DNA of 64,000 nt from Adenophora triphylla var. japonica (GCA_022495995.1 JAFEMH010001355.1:33501-97500), one strand, 5' to 3'; positions 33,419 through 45,193 are shown, counted from the first letter of the stretch. A program made the numbers and translations. The notes: a model not told the origin generated them from the sequence alone.

Positions 33419-34840
33419 GCATACTTTAACCCACCTAGCTTTAGCTTTAATTTGATTGATACCATAACCTCATCTCTATTTTCTGAACTTTAGGCCCATA
33501 TGTAATGAAGCTTAGACTTCAATTTTTTTAGTACTAGTCCATTTTATAGAATAGGTTTATTTAGGCTTGAAGACTGGCACAAGACTCATTGGACATGAGG
33601 TTTCAATTCATAAAGTTTCAGACCGCACGTATGAAACCGAACCTGCAAACCGCTGTGTGGAATTCCTACCCTGAAATCGCACTTTGAAGACCAAAGTGAA
33701 ACCTCGTTGGTGAAACTGCACTTCTTAAACCGCATCATCACCAAACCGCATCCAATGATTAAAGACTTGAAGTTGGACCACTTATGACTGTTGAAATCCA
33801 CGTCAGCAATATTAAAAGTCAACCACAAAATCTTGACACGTGACTAACTGTCAGACAGGATCTGCAAGGATTCTGAAAAGGTGACAGATGTCCTTCATTC
33901 CTTAAATATAGCTGAGGTCTGATCAGCTCTATCTGCAACTTCTGAACAAAGGGACAAAAGTGGATTTGTGGACCAATCAGACTGCATCAGTACAGTACTT
34001 GCACAGCTGTATCATAACGGCTACTTTCTTGGTGCTTGGGTATAAATACCCCCATTCTTCAACATTTGAAGATTGCTTGAGAATTGATTTTACAGTGAGT
34101 TCATAGAAGTTTGAAGCTATTCTCAGAAATATTCAACCCTTTGAATCTTTATCTTCTTCCTTCAAGAAAATATCTCCAGCCCAGAAATCAATCCTTTAAC
34201 ACCAAGATTTCTTGAGCTCTATATCATACAGATTCAAAGAGCCTTGATTCTTGTTTATCACACACACACACTTCACTTGATTAATCACATAGATTAATTC
34301 ATTTGAGATACACTGGTTATAGTCTAGGATTGATCTTCATATAATAGATTTTATATCTGAGTATTGATTCTTGTACTTTGTAATCTCTCTCATACTCTAA
34401 TATAAAATCTAGCATTAGAAAAACCAAGACTAACCATCTTGGTAGTGGATGTAAACCATTTACGATTGAACCACTCCAAATATTGTGTTCTTATATTTCT
34501 GCATTTTTACTTACTATTCATTACTGATTATTTTGTCCTTATCTGTTTGATCTTTATATAGGTTATCCATTGTTGTGAATTGTGTTTCAAGTTAATCATT
34601 GTCAAAACCTCACTTTACTATTTGTGAAAACCGTACACAAAATCGCATCTCTAAACTGCACTCCAATACTTAAGAAATTCAGCTGTGCATTTTGCAATCC
34701 TACTTGCGGTTTTGATACAATGCAAGCGGTTTTGTAAGTAAGAGGTTTAGTTTTCAAAAAGAGGACGAAAAATTTATAACAGCTATTTACCCCCCCCCTC
34801 TAGTTGTATTTCACGCTTGTTGCCACCTTTGGGACCAACA
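33419..34840 (+). repeat. Element D 3' LTR, remainder
   Basis: Resumes after element C and ends CCAACA at 34840, giving an LTR of about 1432 bp in total. A TATA box (TATAAATA) is at 34041-34048. ACCGCA motifs occur near 33621, 33726 and 33741. A C-run followed by TCTAG lies near the U5 end (about 34790). The flank from 34841 is caulimovirid DNA. Confidence 0.8.
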
Positions 34841-35877
34841 CTACACATGCATCCCCACCAGACCTAGGTTACAAAATATTCGTCTCCTTCCCAGAAGCAG
34901 ATAGTCATACGTACAGACCAGCCAGAAAGAGAATCTTCATCGGTTACAAGTCAAAAGAACAAGAACTGTTGAAGTTTACAGTAAGAATTGATGATAGTAT
35001 ACAATTTTCCAGTCTATATTGGCTAAATGATCAGGAGATAAGTCCAGATTCAAGACATAATATTCACAAGTTCTTTATACACAAACACCAAAAGACGCCT
35101 AAACTTCCTAATTCATTTCATTGGGAAGAGTATAAATTAATGGCAGAGGCCATTATACACAGATTTGAGCACACAAGAACTGGGACATGCTTCTCCCATT
35201 CATAGGAGAGGGTGACACATTGGAGCTACATCATATCATCAATCAAGATGATACAGATTTTTTGATGACAGACTTACACTCAGACACCGGAACAACACAA
35301 ACAATAGACATCACACACAGAGACTTCTAGAAGAACTGGCGTAAGCAATGACGTAAGACGGCGAAATAATTGGCCGGCAACTTTTTCAAAAGCAGGCGAC
35401 ACCTTTTGCTAAAGATGAAAATTTGTTTTAGTGGTAGGGCCCAATATTCGTCTTTGTCTTAAAAGTGTTATCTAATAAAGATAGTGGTAGGGTCCGTTAC
35501 TGTAAATAATGTCCTTTACGCGTTTTGCTTTTTCTTTTCAGGGTTATATAAAACCTCGTTCCCCTCGATTAAAAATCACAATCGAAAAAGAAGTGAGAAA
35601 TAAAATTTGCAAAAGTTCTCTCTCTATGGCAGCTTAAAATTCCTTCCAACTCTCTTGTTATAATACATTAATTCCTTACTTATCCTTCCCGTACTTCATA
35701 TTATATCCCTTACTATAAAAAAAAGTATTTTCCGCTGTGAATTCTGGTGTGAATACCTCTGGTGTGCCTCTCTCTTCATCTTCACCTCCTCTACTTTGTA
35801 AGTAATCATATTCTTTTTCTTTCAGTTAATTCATGATTATTTTTAGTGATTTAACGGAAATTCGAAAAATCTGCCAT
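34841..35877 (+). repeat. Caulimovirid terminal repeat, copy 1
   Basis: Matches 38695-40773 (minus the solo LTR). The coding end (KIFVSFPEADSHTYRP; FHWEEYKLMAEAIIHRFE) breaks near 35170 and is readable to HRDF in another frame near 35330. Promoter and leader follow. Directly adjoins the end of element D. Confidence 0.8.
35349..35552 (+). promoter_or_regulatory. Caulimovirid promoter, copy 1 (as-1-like element and TATA box)
   Basis: TGACGTAAG at 35349-35357 resembles the as-1 element of the CaMV 35S promoter. TATATAAA follows at 35545-35552. The arrangement, just after the last ORF, matches a pregenomic-RNA promoter. Confidence 0.7.
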
Positions 35878-35879
35878 AC

Positions 35880-37425
35880 CCCCCAATTGATATAAAAACA
35901 AATGTTGAAAATGAAACCCTAAAGTTATTAACCAATTTTTTGACGCATAAATTAGAAAAGGGAGTAGATATAACAAAAAGTACTAATCACCCGATAATTT
36001 TACATTTAGAAAAAATAGAATTAATAGGAGACTATATTACAAAGTCTAGAGTTACATATAAATGCAAATTTAAATTAAAAAACCCTGATATTACGATTAG
36101 GACAGCCAATATTGAGTAAAGTCCATTAGATAAAAAAGAATTTAGAATACAAATACCAGAAATGATAGAACAAAAATTAATTAGAAAATCTGAAAGCCCT
36201 CATAGGTCAGCAGCTTTTATAGTTAGAAATCACAGTGAAATTAAAAGAGGTAAAGCTAGGATAGTTTATAATTATAAGAGATTAAATGATAACACAGAGG
36301 ATGATGGGTATAATATACCTAATAATGATTCATTAATTAACTTCATACAGAAAAATAAAATTTTCTCAAAATTTAATTTAAAGTCAGGATATAATAATCA
36401 GTTAAAATTAGAAGAAAATTTTAAACAACTTTTACATGTTTTGAAGGACGATTCGAATGGAACGTGTTAAGTTTTGGGTTAAAAACGCTCCATCTATATT
36501 TCAAATGTTTATGGACTACATTTTCTTAAATATAATTTTTGTTTAGTTTACATTGATGACATTTTAGTTGCTAGTGAAACAATTCAGGAACATGAAAAAC
36601 ATTTAAAAATAATTTTGAAAAAATATTAAAACATGGCATAGTTTTATCAAAAAGAAAAATGAAATTATTCAAAAGAAAATTTTCATTTTTAGATTTGGAA
36701 ATAGGTAATGGTATAATAGAATTACAGTCTCCTATTTCAATAAAGATTTTAGAATTCCCAAAAAAGTTTGAAAATCTTAAACAAATTCAAGCATTTTTAG
36801 GATTAGTCAATTACGCTAGAAAATTTATTCCAAATTTGTCAAAGCTAGTATGACCTTTATATAGTAAAACAACTAAAAATGCTCAAAGGCATTTTAATAC
36901 AGAAGACATTAGACTTGTTAAAACAATTAAGGAAGCGGTTAAAAATATTAAACCATTAGAATTGCCCCTAGTCACAGATTATATTATTATAGAAACAGAC
37001 GGATGCAAAGATGGTTGGGGAGTAGTTTTATTATTTAAACCAAATAAGTATAGTATAAAAGAAACATAAAAAATTTGTTCATATAAAAGTGGAAATTTAA
37101 ACAAAATAGGTACAAATTAGACAAGTTTAGATTTTGAAATACAGGCTTTAATAAATTCACTTGAAAAATTCAAAATTTTATTAAATAAAGAATTTACAGT
37201 TAGAAAAGATTGCGAAGCAATAGTTAGGTTAATAAAAAATGATCAAAGTAAAAAGATTAATATAACAAGATTGATAAATTTACAAAATATTATATAAGTT
37301 AGTGGATATAAAATTAATTTTGAATATATAAAAGGAAACAATAATACCATTGCTAACATGTTATCTAAAATTTTTGAACAGGTTATTTCATTCAAATGGA
37401 TAAAGGCAAGCAAAGGGTTAAACAT
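35880..37425 (+). pseudogene. Caulimovirid reverse transcriptase-RNase H relic
   Basis: 36162-36470 is open and carries the RT fingers (GKARIVYNYKRLND, FSKFNLKSGYNNQ). The catalytic YIDD (VYIDDILVAS) is near 36547. 36659-36853 holds the connection (FLGLVNYARKFIPNLSKL). RNase H motifs (ETDGCKDGWGVVL) are near 36990, and the domain ends about 37380. The RIVxNYKRLND and YIDDILVAS style fits Caulimoviridae rather than Ty3/gypsy. Several stops and shifts. No intact coat or movement protein is present upstream. Confidence 0.8.
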
Positions 37426-38800
37426 CCTATACAGTCAAATAAGAGTTCATCAACGAGTATATCATCTGATGAATAAGTAAAAATGGAGAACGCAGAACAA
37501 ATAGATATCAAGGTTACAGAGTACAATTTCACACACCCTACAGTTTATTCTAATCCATTTCAGGGATTCAGAGCTAAATTGGAGGTCTATCATTTTAAAA
37601 ATATACAGTTTTCACAGGCTGGACAAAGTTCTTTAAAACGTACACAGTTTCAACAAAAAAAATTACATTTGATTTTTATGATTTACAAGTTTACACAGAT
37701 AGTCAAAAATAATTCAGACCTATCATAGAAATGAATTTGACAGAAAAACAACAATGTCTTTCAGATAATCTTTGGCATATACACACTTTACCACATGCCT
37801 CTACATTTAAAGTACAAGTCTTAAATTCTTTGAGATATTATTTTCTCGAATAGTCTTAAAAAAACCCAGAAAAGTCTATACATAAAATTTTTACACAATA
37901 TATTATATTTAGAGGTACTAAAATAGGAGTTTTCAATAAATGAGAGACAGTAGCGAAATATATACAATGTCCAAACCCCATTTATAAAGGTTTTTACAGT
38001 TTTCAATATGCCATGAACACAGCACGTGAACAATCTGGTATTAACAAATTCTTTATAGAACCTGAATAAGTTAAAACTTTTTCAGAAATGGCAAAAGTTA
38101 ATCCTGAAAAGACAATTAAAGCACAGGAAGAACTTATTGCTAAACTTCAAGAACAGTTGTTACAATCTGAAAAAAATACACAAGTTACACGATTGCAAAT
38201 TGAAAACATCATTTTAAAATAGAAAATTTCTATTTTTGAAGAAAAGGATACATAGTTGATAAAAAAGAAAACACAGTGATATATAGAAATTTTGAAAGCA
38301 TCAAAGCTAGAATACTTGACATTCCTTGTAGACATACACTCAAACCAATTTTGGATCAATTCAAAGATCTGGAACAAATAATTTCATAGATTTTTTTTTA
38401 CAAAATTCCCTACAATTCTGTATGATCTACAGCAAAAAATTATACAGATTGCTTTTAAAGAATTAAAGTATAAAGGTGTTACATTTGTTGAAAGAATAGA
38501 CAGTGAAGGAGAATATACAAGGATTCTTCTTTTACAAATTGATTTACTGAAGACAGATATGCTGAACAGTTTAATTCTTCAATTTTACCACAACGGGATG
38601 ATTGATTACATTAAATTCATGCTAAATCCAAAGACAGAGCAGATGTTAGATAGCTTTGGTGAAAAGTTCATATTGGTGGCAGGAAACATTGCAACATATG
38701 CATCCCCACTAGCCTAGGTTGCAAAATATTTGCCTCCTTCCCAGAAGCAGATAGTCATACGCATAGACCAACCAGAAAGAGAATCTTCATCAGTCACAAC

Positions 38801-39883
38801 TGGATTCTTGTAGGGAAGAATGATAAATCAAGTTGGGATTTGTCTCTCGTTAAGAGAGATGTCTACTTGGGCCCCTCGATGAATTGTGTTGATGAAATGT
38901 GTGGCCACACTCAAGAGATTTGATAGAAATCAAATGGACTTGGATTATCAACATATTCGGAATCGAGAAAGCATTGAACAATATAAGTTGACGTGGACCA
39001 TGACTTATGTTCAATTTGACATCGTGTGACAAAGGGATTGTGACATTGATCTATAAAGGAATCAAGCTTTGATGTTATATTTAATTGGGTGGACATAATG
39101 GCTTGCTAGAGACCACTTATATCTTGTGAGGTTAATGTTTCAACTCACTACCAACATAAAATATAATTCCTAAAGGGTCACATATAAAGAACAGATTGAA
39201 AATGGCTCAGAAATGGAATTGGAGAGGGGGCGATCGCGCCCAGTTTCTGGTAAAAGGGGGCGACCGCGCAAACTGGAGGGGGCGATCGCGCCTTTTCTCT
39301 GGACAAAAGGGGCGATCGCGCGCACTGAAGGGGGCGATTGCACCCTACCCCTGGTGCAGTTCCGTTTTGGCTTTGGATTAGGGTTTTTCTCCCTAACCTT
39401 TAGGGATATTTATAAAGTATAAATAGCCCCTTTTGCCTCAACCAAGACACATGAATTTTAGGGCTTGAGAAACACAAATCTCTTGATTTTGATTACGAAT
39501 CAAAGATCAAAACACCCTAGATTCAATTCCATATTAGCCATAGATTGTTGAAAAGAGTTTCAACAATTGGGGATGATCTAGCAATCCAACAAGATTCGAT
39601 CTTGGTTCGTTCGCGTGTGGATTACCGATAGAGGATGATTGCTTTATCACCTAAAGCTTGAAGGCCTAACATTGTTGATTCATCACAAGGAAGAACAAAG
39701 GAAGAAGATCAAAGTTTCGTCCACGACTAAAAGTGAATTACGATTCGTGTACGAAAGACAAACTCGCAACAAAGGTTAGTAAATCTATATTCATAGTTTT
39801 AATTTAATCATATTAGACAGATTCATGGCTAGGATTTTGTGTATTATATAAATCTTTCGCTGCGTATGTAACCCCAAAATCCA
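38801..39883. mobile_element. Element F: solo LTR
   Basis: About 1083 bp from TGGATT to AATCCA, with imperfect flanking repeat ACAAC/ACAAA, inserted in the caulimovirid last ORF. Comparison with the other viral copy (34950-34975) shows the insertion point, plus roughly 20 bases of viral sequence missing. No internal element genes. It contains five GGGGCGATCGCGC-type repeats (39226-39345). Confidence 0.75.
39226..39345 (+). repeat. Five GC-rich GGGGGCGATCGCGC repeats in solo LTR F
   Basis: Near-regular repeats with the core GCGATCGC (perfect palindrome) or variants GCGACCGC and GCGATTGC, spaced by 12-20 bases of unrelated sequence. They stand out as CpG-rich in an AT-rich area. Confidence 0.85.
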
Positions 39884-40264
39884 ACAAAAATTTGCAGTAA
39901 GAATTGAGGATAGTATACAATTTTCCAGTCTATATCAGCTACTGATCAGGAAATAAGTCCAGATTCAAGACACAAGATTCACAAGTTCTTTATACACAAA
40001 CACCAAAATACACCTAAACTTCATAATTCATTTCATAGGGAAGAGTATAAATTAATGGCAGAAGGCCATTACACACAGATTTGGGCACACAAGAACTGTG
40101 ACATGCTTCTCCCATTCATAGGAGAGGGTGACACATTGGAGCTACAACATATCATCAATCAAGATGATACAGATTTCTTGATGACAAACTTATACTCAGA
40201 AGCCGGAACAACACAAATAATAGACAGCACACACAGAGACTTTTAGAAGAACTGGCGCAAGCAA

Positions 40265-40441
40265 TGACGTAAGGCAGCGAAATAATTGGCCGACAACTTT
40301 TTCAAAAGCAGCCAATACCTTTTGCTAAAGATAAAGATTCGTTTTAGTGGTAGGAGTTATCTAATAAAGATAGTGGTAGGGTCCGTTACCGTAAATAACG
40401 TACTTTACGCGTTTTGCTTTTTCTTTTGAGGGTTATATAAA
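40265..40441 (+). promoter_or_regulatory. Caulimovirid promoter, copy 2
   Basis: TGACGTAAG at 40265-40273 and TATATAAA at 40434-40441. Same order as copy 1, with a small deletion between the elements. Confidence 0.7.
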
Positions 40442-40773
40442 CCCTCGTTCCCTTCAGTTGAAAATCACAATCGAAAAAAAAGTGAGAAATAAAATTTGCA
40501 GAAGTTCTCTATCTATGGCAGCTTAAAATTCCTTACAACTCTCTTAGTATAATACCTTAATTCCTTACTTCTCCTTCCCGTACTTCATATTATATCCTTT
40601 ACTATATAAAAAAAAGAGTATTTTCCGCTGTGAATTCTGGTATTAATACCTCTGGTGTGCCTCTCTATTCATCTTCACCTCCTCTACTTTGTAAGTAATC
40701 ATCTTCTTTTTCTTTCAGTTAATTCATGATTATTTTTAGTGGTTTAACGGAAATCCAAAGAATTCGTCATATA

Positions 40774-41415
40774 TACTGAGAGGGGATTCTGATAAGGGCT
40801 ATGAATAATCTTAAAAATAAGTTTCTTGATCTCGTGATTTCTTAAATTGGGTTAGAGCTTTATTTTTTATTTTATGATGCCAAGCCTACCCAAATATACA
40901 ACAATCTTTAAAAAGGGACAAAAAAGAGAGTGTTTATGATCATATCTAATTTAATAATCATTAGATCATATTTCAACAAGAGAGAAACCAATATGATCTA
41001 TTTCAATGTACACCCAATTTTGCACAAAGAGGAAAATGGGGGTTATGATGGAGAGAGAACAAAACGAACTGGGATAAAAGAGATTATAGTGGCAGCTATA
41101 AATAATTTTAAGAAATATAGTTTCTCGTTGTTATTAATTCTTAAATTGGGTTAGAGCTTCATTTTTTTTTTTTTATGATTCCAAGTATACCCAGATATAC
41201 AACAATCTGTAAAAAGGAACAAAAAGGATAATGTTTATGATCAAATCTAATTTAATAAACATTGGATCATATTTCAACAAGAGAGAAACCAATATAATCT
41301 TTTTCAATGTACACCCAATTATATAGGAAGAGGGGAAATGGGGGTTATGATGGAGAGGGAACAAAACTAACTAGGATAAAAGAGATTATAGTGACAGCTA
41401 GTGATCATGACAATT
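40774..41415. repeat. Tandem duplication of about 300 bp
   Basis: 40802-41098 and 41099-41400 are direct repeats (landmarks: CTTAAATTGGGTTAGAGC, then ATATTTCAACAAGAGAGAAAC and GAGATTATAGTG). Divergence is several percent. No gene is supported in either copy. Confidence 0.8.
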
Positions 41416-42864
41416 TTAAACGAGTTATTCAATACTTGTCTACTTCAAGAATTGTGATGTCAATAATTCTGATGTGTTGACTAAAATGAGGAAAAAGTTT
41501 GCATAATAAGAAACTAAATAAGAAGGTTATAGTTAATGTCATGTGACATCGTGAAAGAAAGGGGGCATTTTTTGTAAACAAAAAAAATAAAAAATAACTG
41601 GAACCTTCTAATACCATCACTATTAATACCTACTCTCACGGGGGATAAATAGAGAGGGTATTAGAGGTTAAATACGGGTAGGATTATTAATAATTCTAGG
41701 ATTTATTTCCAACTAAACATCTTACTAAAATTCATCAGTTTTATTAATCATATCCGGTTGGCTAATCCCGAACATAGCCTTATAGGTTTGATTTAAGTAT
41801 GTCTTTAGAATTCCTTTTATCTCCGCAAAGAATAGAAAAAGATACTGGAGAAGATGGATAGGTTACAAGAAGAAGAAGAATGGAAGTGGAAGTGAAAGTG
41901 GAGGGGGGGGGGAGGGGGAGGGGGATTACATAAATGTGTGGAGGTTGAACTTGAATCTAATAAAGGGATTTTCTTCTTCTTCTTTTCTTTTATTTTTTCG
42001 TGCACATGCATCTCACAAGGCCGACGAAATGACAATTCTGCCCCTTTGAAAGTCATGTCCATGGCTCATGACTTGGATTACAATAAAAGAACTAACACCT
42101 TGTTAGTTCTTACACGAATTTGCAACAAAATATAAATGTTAAAAATCGGGTTGCAATTTTTTCAATGTAAGAAATCAAATTGCAAAAGCGATTCAAACTT
42201 AGGTAATCAATTACAGTTTGCCCTATAATTATAATGGTTAAAATGAAACTCTTGCCAAATTATAATGCCATTTTTAAACAATAAATTCTATACTTGTTAT
42301 AGTATTAGTAACACCAAATTATGGTGGATGTGAATGATATCTATCCTTTAAAATTTAAAATTAGAGAAAATGCAAATCCATCTTTAAAGGATATATGATT
42401 AATAAACACAAGCACAAAATAATCCTATCACAGGGATGCTCTACTTGCATATTCAATGAAGAAGAAAGTGAAAAAAGAAGCAACAAGGTATAATGCAAAC
42501 CTTGTAACGAAAACTTTAAAAGCTTTTCATTTGCAAGAGAATCTCATAAAAAACTCATAAAACCCTCAAAATAACTATAATTAAAACTTTCAAATGTGAA
42601 AAGTTCATTAAAATATACATATAAACTATTTTAATATTTTAGTAATATTGATTAAATAAATATAAATTACAAGAGACATCGTTATTTTGTAAGTATAACA
42701 TCATTGTCACTAAATCTTCCATTATTAGAAACTCTAACCACATTCTTATATTCTTAAATTTGATACATTTCCTATTTCTTGTAGGATAACAACAAAAGAT
42801 AAAAAATCTTTTCTCATGATATGTAGGCTCCCTATTATACATATCATTTGTGAGTATATTTATA
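41416..42864. other. AT-rich intergenic DNA
   Basis: No gene supported. A purine tract with a G-run (about 41870-41930) produces a low-complexity frame on the minus strand. The rest is AT-rich with no recognised repeat. Confidence 0.5.
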
Positions 42865-43220
42865 TGTAAGAGAACATTATTTCACATTGGGAATAAACAA
42901 AATTTGTCTCTAACATATAAGGATCCTGGGCTACTCCCCTTAACACCAATTGGTTTTAAGGTAGAACCTCAGACTTTATCATGATATCAGAGCTGGTCCA
43001 TTACACGTGCAGACCCAACGGCCCTCGATGAACCCTCCGCGCCACCCACCATCCAGTCCACGTTGTAAGCCTTTGACAAAGCCCGGCTACACGTGAGGGG
43101 GCGTGTAAGAGAACATTATCCCACATTGGAAATAAACAAGACTTGTCTCTAACATATAAGGATCCTGGACTACCCCTCTTAACACCAATTGGTTTTAAGG
43201 TGGAACCTCAGAATTTATCA
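42865..43220 (+). mobile_element. TRIM element (terminal-repeat retrotransposon in miniature)
   Basis: Two 117-bp direct repeats (42865-42981 and 43104-43220), both TGTAAGAGAAC...TTTATCA. Between them are TGATATCAGAGC just after the first repeat, matching a tRNA-Met primer site, and a G-rich CGTGAGGGGGCG tract just before the second. Flanks TTATA/CTATA are an imperfect 5-bp duplication. Total 356 bp, no ORF: the classic TRIM layout. It needs proteins from another element to move. Confidence 0.85.
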
Positions 43221-43671
43221 CTATATTTATGCATTAAAATGTTGTAAAATATTATAAATATATACATATATACTTAAATATTTATGGTAAAATATTGTAA
43301 AAGCAACATTAAAAAACAATAAACCCCAAAACAAAGAAAAAAGGAAAAAGAGGGGCAAAAAAATAAGTCATCACGCTATTGGCTAATTTCAAACGTTCTT
43401 ACTAATTTTATTTTATTTTTGATTTGTCTTTACTTGACTTTCTCAATATTTGAATCGTCAGAACCCCGTTCAATAAAATGTTAAAAATGCTAGAAATTGT
43501 TAAGAAAGTAACAAAATCAACATTCGTTATACATTTAATGTTTATGAAGCTAACCCCCACCCCCACCACCACCAACACCGCAAACACCAACACCAAAATC
43601 CCAGCTATGTCAAAGATAATAATTCATCAAAATGGACGAATCAAAAATTCACACAAAGAATCAAACCAAAA
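43221..43671. other. AT-rich spacer left of element E
   Basis: No gene. Includes a C/A-rich stretch (about 43550-43605). Ends with CAAAA (43667-43671), the target-site duplication of element E. Confidence 0.6.
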
Positions 43672-45169
43672 TGATGAGTGGATTTTATACATATTATTTT
43701 ACCTATGGTTCCGAATGCTTTTCATTGGATTTTGATGTATTTAGATTAGTTTTTGATGTATTTGAGAGAAATTATGTTATGTGAGGTTGTGTGGGAAAAC
43801 AATACATGTTAAGGGTAGTTTTGTCATTTTCTTTGTATTTGGTGGTGGAATCTCATGGTGCCGACGAGTGCAAGGCAATTGTCAGTGAAAAAGTGGCAAC
43901 AAATTGGTCAAAGGACGAAGCTCGGAGTCAAAAATGGTCAAGGGACGAAGGCCAGTCAAAGCTGAGTCAAAATGGGGCAATTCTGCATATGGCACGAGTG
44001 GAGCACGACTGAAGAAGGCCAGAGCACGACTGAGGAACGAATGGAGTCAAGCACAAATCAAGCAAGCCAATCAGAACGACTGGGCATAGGGAGCACGACT
44101 CGTGAGCACGAGTGGCGACCAAGGCAATTTTCAGCAAAGCTACTCAGAACAAATGGAGAGGTTTAGCACGACTCGTTTGCACGACTGGGACTGAAGGACA
44201 CGACTCGTGCTAATTAGCACGACTCGTGCCAGTACGCGTTTTTGTGACGTCAGCACGGATTTGAACAGATTTTCAAGGTTTTTAATTATTTTATTTCCTA
44301 ATTAGCTAAGGACTAAGGAAGGAGTATATAAACTCCCTTTAGGATTATTATTAGGTACTTTTAATTTATTTTTCTTGCCTAGGTTTTGGAAGCAGTGAAG
44401 GATTTCGGATTTTTGAGGTTCTTTGTTATTTTCTCAGATTTGATGCATTATTGTTATTCATACTGTGTGAGTTTTATCATAAATATGAGTAGCTAAATCC
44501 CCTTTTTCATGGATTGGATGTAGTAGTTGTCGAATCTCTATGCTAGTACGATTTTAATTGATTCAAACTTTCTCGTTCACATTTGATGAAATATATATAA
44601 TTTATTTATTTGGTTTAGACTGTTGCACTAGCGTGGACAGTTTATTTAAAGTTCACTATTTCATCAATTAGGTTTGCTTGTTGACCTAGCGGAATACGAG
44701 GAAACCTAGATTCATTTATTTCTAAAAGTGCTTAATGAATTTCTTGAGTGTTGTTTTGACCTAGCGGAATTTACAATACAATGGAAATATTAGGGTTGCA
44801 ATCCGAACATCAAACGTCCCAACCCTTAGTCTAGCGAAAGAATCTTTGAACGAGATTGTCATTTTATTTAATAAATCTTAGCATAGAGAGGAGACAATTA
44901 TGAAATCCAATCCGGAATTCCTTTGATCTGATTAAATTCGTATTTCTTGCTTTCTTGTTTTCTTAAATTCATTAGTTTAATTTCTTGCATTAGTAATTTT
45001 AGTTAATAAACCAAAAATAAAAACCCCTTTTTGTTACTTTCTGCATTAATTAAATCAACCTGTTAAAGCACACGAGTCTCTGTGGTTCGACCCTTACTAT
45101 TGTACATTGCTACTTCGGTGACTTGTACACTTGCAAGGTTTTTATTACACAGTGGAATTTTATCCATCA
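43672..45169 (+). repeat. Element E 5' LTR
   Basis: 1498 bp. TATA box TATATAAA at 44325-44332. Upstream of it a cluster of CACGACTCGTG palindromes (about 43983-44232). Confidence 0.95.
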
Positions 45170-45175
45170 AGTTTT

Positions 45176-45193
45176 TGGCGCCGTTGCCGGGGA
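45176..45193 (+). other. Element E primer-binding site (tRNA-Asp)
   Basis: TGGCGCCGTTGCCGGGGA, complementary to the 3' end of plant tRNA-Asp over all 18 bases, six bases after the LTR. Typical of Athila elements. Confidence 0.9.

Larger units (their letters stand above)
6060..34840 (+). mobile_element. Element D: non-autonomous LTR element, interrupted by C (and nested B)
   Basis: The internal part is 6060-11008. The 3' LTR begins TGTTGGGTAT at 11009, is broken after 10 bp by element C, and resumes at 33419 to end CCAACA at 34840. The terminal inverted repeat TGTTGG/CCAACA and a purine tract just before 11009 define the LTR. The 5' LTR would lie left of element A, outside the window. Only one ORF is present and no RT, RNase H or integrase, so D fits a large non-autonomous (LARD-like) element. 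A short C-rich U5 end before the terminus resembles Ty1/copia LTRs, but lineage is unproven. D is inserted in the caulimovirid sequence that starts at 34841. Confidence 0.8.
37483..40246 (+). pseudogene. Caulimovirid last ORF relic, unknown function, split by solo LTR F
   Basis: Begins MENAEQIDIKVTEYNFTHPT at 37483 and is open to 37728. Readable fragments continue in changing frames: a coiled coil near 38100-38220 (QEELIAKLQEQLLQSEKNTQ), GEYTRILLLQIDLLKTDMLN near 38510, and after the solo LTR the C-terminus at 40055-40246 (HKNCDMLLPFIGEGDTLELQ, ending THRDF). It lies after RT-RNase H, as a downstream ORF does in some genera. Function not recognised. Confidence 0.6.
34841..40773 (+). mobile_element. 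Endogenous caulimovirid (pararetrovirus) with terminally repeated promoter
   Basis: AT-rich relic. Order: 3' end of the last ORF plus intergenic promoter (34841-35877), RT-RNase H relic (35880-37425), last-ORF relic (37483-40246, interrupted by solo LTR F), and a second promoter/leader copy (to 40773). The end repeats are about 1 kb and clearly related. Movement and coat protein regions are absent between the first leader and RT, so this is an internally deleted, decayed copy. Caulimoviridae do not need integration; such copies are passive insertions. Many stops and frameshifts. Genus not assigned. Confidence 0.8.

Noticed and set aside
39196..39422. Small Arg/Gly-rich ORFs in solo LTR F
   Set aside because: Translations of the GCGATCGC repeats.
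41817..42062. Pro-rich minus-strand ORF
   Set aside because: Low-complexity purine tract (GAA and G runs) read backwards.
43672..44166. Small ORFs in element E LTRs (for example 43904-44089)
   Set aside because: Repeated in both LTRs and made by CACGAC repeats; no protein signature.
45176..45193. tRNA-Asp gene
   Set aside because: Only the 18-nt 3' end complement is present: a primer-binding site, not a tRNA gene.
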